Below, in pieces: positions 39,756 to 42,488 of a DNA stretch of 42,488 nucleotides. This stretch comes from Pseudaquabacterium terrae (GTDB lineage: Bacteria; Pseudomonadota; Gammaproteobacteria; Burkholderiales; Burkholderiaceae_C), in assembly GCF_013266755.1 (NCBI RefSeq), contig NZ_JABRWJ010000023.1, forward strand, positions 1 through 42,488, in the 5' to 3' direction. Each line of letters opens with the position of its first letter. The first letter of the stretch is position 1. Position numbers and translations under genes: made by a program. The notes beneath the pieces were generated by a model that worked only from the letters and a program-made list of their open reading frames with translations, ran no database searches and was not told the origin of the DNA.

Positions 39756-40306
39756 CCCCGGAACCGGTTGAACTCGCGAAAGCCTACCGCCTGATCAACC
39801 ACGGCCCGACCGTGCTCGTCAGCAGCGCGCACGGCGGCCGCCGCAACGTGATGGCCGCGGCCTGGAACATGGCGCTCGACTTCACGCCCGCCAAGGTCTG
39901 CGTGGTGATCGACAAGACCACCTTCAGCCGCGGCCTGATCGAAGCCTCCGGCGAGTTCGTGCTCAACGTGCCGGCGCGGGCGCAGGCCGCGCAGGTGCTG
40001 GCGATGGGCCGCGTTTCAGGCCGCGACGGCGACAAGTTCGACGCGCTGGACCTGCCGACGCTGCCGGCGGCGAAGGTCGCTGCGCCGCTGCTGGCCGGCT
40101 GCCTCGGCTGGCTGGAATGCCGCGTGATCCCCGAGCCGCACAACCAGCAGGCCTACGACCTCTTCATCGGCGAAGTGATCGCCGCCTGGGCCGACCCCCG
40201 TGCGTTCACGAAAGGCCACTGGCGCGCCGAAGCGCCGCCGAGCCTGCACTACATCGCCGGCGGCGCGTTCTTCGCCACCGGCGAAGCGTTCGAGGTGGCT
40301 GGGTGA
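39752..40306 (+). CDS. Flavin reductase-like domain protein
   Basis: 184 residues. RLINHGPTVLVSSAHGGRRNVMAAAWNMALDFTPAKVCVVIDKTTFSRGLIEASGEFVLNVPA is the FMN-binding split-barrel of the flavin reductase family. The protein should bind FMN and reduce it with NAD(P)H, or act as a small flavoprotein. It is coupled to the aldo/keto reductase (ATGA at 39752-39755); the partner monooxygenase, if any, is not here. It is convergent with the secreted 577-aa protein gene (5-bp gap). Confidence 0.88.
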   Translation: MTPEPVELAKAYRLINHGPTVLVSSAHGGRRNVMAAAWNMALDFTPAKVCVVIDKTTFSRGLIEASGEFVLNVPARAQAAQVLAMGRVSGRDGDKFDALDLPTLPAAKVAAPLLAGCLGWLECRVIPEPHNQQAYDLFIGEVIAAWADPRAFTKGHWRAEAPPSLHYIAGGAFFATGEAFEVAG

Positions 40307-40311
40307 GCGCT

Positions 40312-42045
40312 TCAGCGCAGAATGATGTTGTCGAAGATCTCGTTGTCGTTGCGATCGATGTAGTGCAGCGCAAACTCGACGTTCGATTTGCTGGCCATGT
40401 CGGGCAGTTGGGCCGTGACCGGCAGGCCGCTGAATGATGACGCCATGCTGCCGGGGTATGAGGCCTTCAGGTAACGGTAGCCCGGGGAGAGGACACCCGC
40501 GGCATTGCCCCGCTTCGGTCCGGCGAAGAACTCATGAAGCCGCGCCACGCGAAATACCGCGTTGTCCGGGCTTGACGGCATGGTCCAGACCAGGTTGATC
40601 GGCGCTGGCGCCGCGCTCATCGCGTTGGCGCGCGCCTGCGCCAGCGACGATCCGCTGATGCCGAGGCGTGGGTAGCGGTCGCCTTGCGGTCCGCTGCTCA
40701 CCATCTCGACGAACTTGTACGGCAACTTGTCCAGCACCGCAGTGTAGGTGGCGATCGGCGCGCGACCCGCGTGGCCGTTCACTGTCTTCCAACCGTCGTC
40801 GTCATAGACCTCAAAGAGGTAGGTCGCTCCGGCCACCAGGCCCAGATTCGCGAACTTGGCGTCCGCCTGCACGTCGGGCGTCGCGGTAGTCCAGCCCCAG
40901 TTGTCGATCGACGCACCGGTTGCTGCGCAATCCACGGTGGCCGCCGGCGTGGGCGTCGACTCGGTCGGGACGTCGCAGAAGCGGAAGGTGTCCTCGTCGC
41001 GCCAGTTCAGGTAGTTTCCGCGCTTGCCGGCCAACTCAGGCGCGCTGCGCAGGATGCGTGGCGACAGGAACTTGAAGGTCTGCCGGGTGGGCGCGCCGGC
41101 GAAGATGACGCGGGGGCCGGTGACGATCACATAGCTGGCATGGCCCATCGGATCGGTGATCATCCAGCGCACTTCGCGCCGATGGCTGACCGACGTTTGC
41201 GCTGGCGTGCGCGTGCCGTCGTAGGTCTCGGTCCGCAGGTTGCGTGCGCGTACCGCGACCGACACCAGGCGCTGGTCGCCGAGCATGCGCCAGGACGGAT
41301 CGCTTTGCGGCGTCGTGCAACGCGGCGTCCCGTAGGTGCTGCCGGTGACCAGCGTCTGCCGGACGTTCCTGTCGGTCGAGCCGTCCTTGAAGCGCTGCTC
41401 GTACTGCACGTCGACTTCGGTGCGTGTGCTGCCGTCGCCATTGACGACGCGGCGCTCGGCGAGCACCTGGACATTCGTGGTCTCCTGGCCGATGCGGTAG
41501 GCATCGCGAGCCTGGACGGCGGCCGGGTCGGCATCGGTCTCCGCGATCAACCAGTCGCGGCTGCGTCCATCGTGCAGGTAACACGCGTCGGCGTACTGCA
41601 GGCTTGCCACCCCGGATGCAGGTACCTGCCGGGCAAACTGGCCATCGACCGCCGCCAGCAGCGCCTTGACGCCGGCGAGCGTGTCCGCATTGAGCGGCGT
41701 CGCGGACTGCAGCGCAAAGCGGTACTGCCCGTTGTCGCGCAGCGTCACGTTCAGATAGGTGGTCGCGCCGACTTTCACCGCCGGCAAGGTCAGGAGACGC
41801 GTGGCGGCGTCGTACGTGGCGATGCCCGGCGCTGGCGGGTACTGGGGGGTGGCCGCTTGCAGCGTGAACGCGAGCCGCGCATCGCTCTTGAGCGTCACCT
41901 TCTCGTAGCTCGCCGCGCCGACGCTGACCGATGGAATCGTCAGCACGCCGGTTGCGGCGTCGTAGGTACTGACCTGGGCTTGCAGCAGCGCAGGCAACAC
42001 GCCGAGCGCACCCAGCAACGCCAGGCGCGAGGCCGTCGTCTTCAT
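40312..42045 (-). CDS. Secreted protein with tandem N-terminal repeats, unknown function
   Basis: 577 residues from the ATG at 42043-42045 with GGGAGGG upstream. A signal peptide ends about residue 24 (ALLQAQ). Two 43-residue repeats follow (about 25-67 and 75-117), with the pattern TYDAATxxLTxPxVxVGAxxYxxVTLxxxxxxxFxLQxATP. This is a common tandem in exported Burkholderiales proteins. The remainder (120-577) is beta-rich with cysteine pairs and shows no enzyme motif. Probably periplasmic or surface-exposed. It reads away from the decayed gene at the right edge. Confidence 0.78.
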   Translation of the reverse strand: MKTTASRLALLGALGVLPALLQAQVSTYDAATGVLTIPSVSVGAASYEKVTLKSDARLAFTLQAATPQYPPAPGIATYDAATRLLTLPAVKVGATTYLNVTLRDNGQYRFALQSATPLNADTLAGVKALLAAVDGQFARQVPASGVASLQYADACYLHDGRSRDWLIAETDADPAAVQARDAYRIGQETTNVQVLAERRVVNGDGSTRTEVDVQYEQRFKDGSTDRNVRQTLVTGSTYGTPRCTTPQSDPSWRMLGDQRLVSVAVRARNLRTETYDGTRTPAQTSVSHRREVRWMITDPMGHASYVIVTGPRVIFAGAPTRQTFKFLSPRILRSAPELAGKRGNYLNWRDEDTFRFCDVPTESTPTPAATVDCAATGASIDNWGWTTATPDVQADAKFANLGLVAGATYLFEVYDDDGWKTVNGHAGRAPIATYTAVLDKLPYKFVEMVSSGPQGDRYPRLGISGSSLAQARANAMSAAPAPINLVWTMPSSPDNAVFRVARLHEFFAGPKRGNAAGVLSPGYRYLKASYPGSMASSFSGLPVTAQLPDMASKSNVEFALHYIDRNDNEIFDNIILR

Positions 42046-42153
42046 GGTGGTTCCCTCCCCGGGGCGGCATCTTAGAGGGGCCGGCAGGGCCCCTGGCGCC
42101 GGAGATGGTCGATACCATGCCAACTCCGACCGATTTGCCGAATCGGATACCCG

Positions 42154-42395
42154 ATGGACCACCCGCCCGCCTCCGCCCTGGCGACCGTGCTGCGCGCCGC
42201 CGCCGTCGCCGCGCACAACACCGCAACCAGCGGCGCAAGGATGTCGACGCGTCGCCGTACATCAACCATCCGCTGGCGCTGGCGGCCGATTGGCCACTGC
42301 AACGGCGTCAGGCCTATTTCGACTGGGCGAAGCAGGTGGTCGACCGGCTGCGCGGCGTGCATGCGCCGCTAGCCCGCATGTTTCACGGTAGGTGA
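42154..42395 (+). pseudogene. Decayed MESH1-like HD-domain (p)ppGpp hydrolase
   Basis: The fragment starts LATVLRAAAVAAH, then needs one base inserted after 42218 (AAC to AAGC) to read on as KHRNQRRKDVDASPYINHPLALA, the N-terminal helix of small (p)ppGpp hydrolases. At about 42280-42288 it jumps straight to ADWPLQRRQAYFDWAKQVVDRLRGVHAPLARMF, the C-terminal end of the same family. Roughly 100 residues, including the HD metal-binding motif, are missing. The stop at 42393-42395 is close to an apparent element boundary. The gene therefore carries a frameshift and an internal deletion and cannot make an active enzyme. Confidence 0.85.
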
Positions 42396-42398
42396 GCT

Positions 42399-42488
42399 GT
42401 ACGGCCGATTTGGTTGGAGGCAGCCGATTTGGCCGAGATTTGGATCTCGAATTGGGACATTGCGACCCCTGTCGTCCGCAATGGGGCC
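42399..42488. mobile_element. Possible IS end with GATTTGG repeats
   Basis: CCGATTTGG occurs at 42405-42413 and 42424-42432 (19 bp apart), and a third GATTTGG at 42437-42443. Repeated terminal motifs directly behind a TG dinucleotide recall the multi-repeat ends of IS21-like elements. No reading frame is visible in these 90 bases. The stretch breaks the neighbouring pseudogene, like the IS at the left edge. Confidence 0.35.

Noticed and set aside
42076-42146. Hairpins AGGGGCC/GGCCCCT and CCGATT/AATCGG before the pseudogene
   Set aside because: Short stems with no T tract and no clear role; expected by chance in such GC-rich DNA.
1-42488. tRNA, rRNA or CRISPR loci
   Set aside because: Looked for clover-leaf ends, conserved rRNA words and regularly spaced repeats on both strands; none found. 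Only the two-copy repeat at 29753-31309 is present.

Overview
The window is high-GC, densely packed bacterial DNA. Its gene families point to a betaproteobacterium of the order Burkholderiales, most likely the Rubrivivax/Leptothrix-like (Sphaerotilaceae) group: a soxCDYZAXB operon, a Bug/TctC-type receptor, a minor-pilin operon, a tandem glycine riboswitch before a dadA-like gene, and CCCCC/GGGGG-type hairpins at convergent gene ends. The taxonomic placement is inference. I saw no rRNA, tRNA, CRISPR array or prophage.

Layout. 1-122 looks like the end of an insertion sequence that has cut the 5' part off a glutamate-synthase-family gene (123-1538). An atypical LuxR-type response regulator and a GST follow. 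3275-7377 is a five-gene pilin operon (pilE, fimT/gspH, pilW, pilX, pilV) without pilY1. 7468-12028 is a divergent catabolic locus: a cytosine-deaminase-like amidohydrolase faces an operon of FAD oxidoreductase, Bug-type solute receptor and PhyH-type dioxygenase. After small envelope genes and an ArsR regulator comes a dadA-like gene under a tandem glycine riboswitch. Then a vapBC pair sits just downstream of soxB, at the end of a complete soxC-D-Y-Z-A-X-B operon (15697-22223) for thiosulfate oxidation.

22370-28026 holds an ABC peptide-type binding protein coupled to a TTC38-like TPR protein, a Crp/Fnr regulator, a TetR regulator with a clear palindromic operator, and a glycosyltransferase. 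28046-29713 has a histidine phosphatase and a glutaminase. 29753-31309 is the strangest stretch. Two nearly identical copies of a 59-codon secreted or membrane microprotein gene, each with its own upstream palindrome and terminator, flank an unrecognised 224-aa gene. 31316-34787 has an FAD/NAD-binding protein, a Mop/TOBE protein with a serine hydrolase, and a sulfate-binding protein; the Mop and sulfate-binding genes share a 41-nt upstream element. 34792-38038 is a minus-strand SDR, QueA-like, 58-aa microprotein, WG-repeat gene string. A divergent XRE-cupin regulator, an aldo/keto reductase/flavin reductase pair and a secreted 577-aa protein follow.

The right edge (42154-42395) is a decayed MESH1-like (p)ppGpp hydrolase gene that has lost its catalytic centre. 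It abuts a second possible mobile-element end with GATTTGG repeats.

Functional links. Sox enzymes, an ArsR regulator with cysteines, and the sulfate-binding protein suggest a sulfur-oxidising lifestyle. Glycine and D-amino-acid catabolism, glutaminase and the Bug-linked locus suggest use of small nitrogenous organics. Both window edges look like IS-associated breakpoints, so this may be a contig bounded by repeats.
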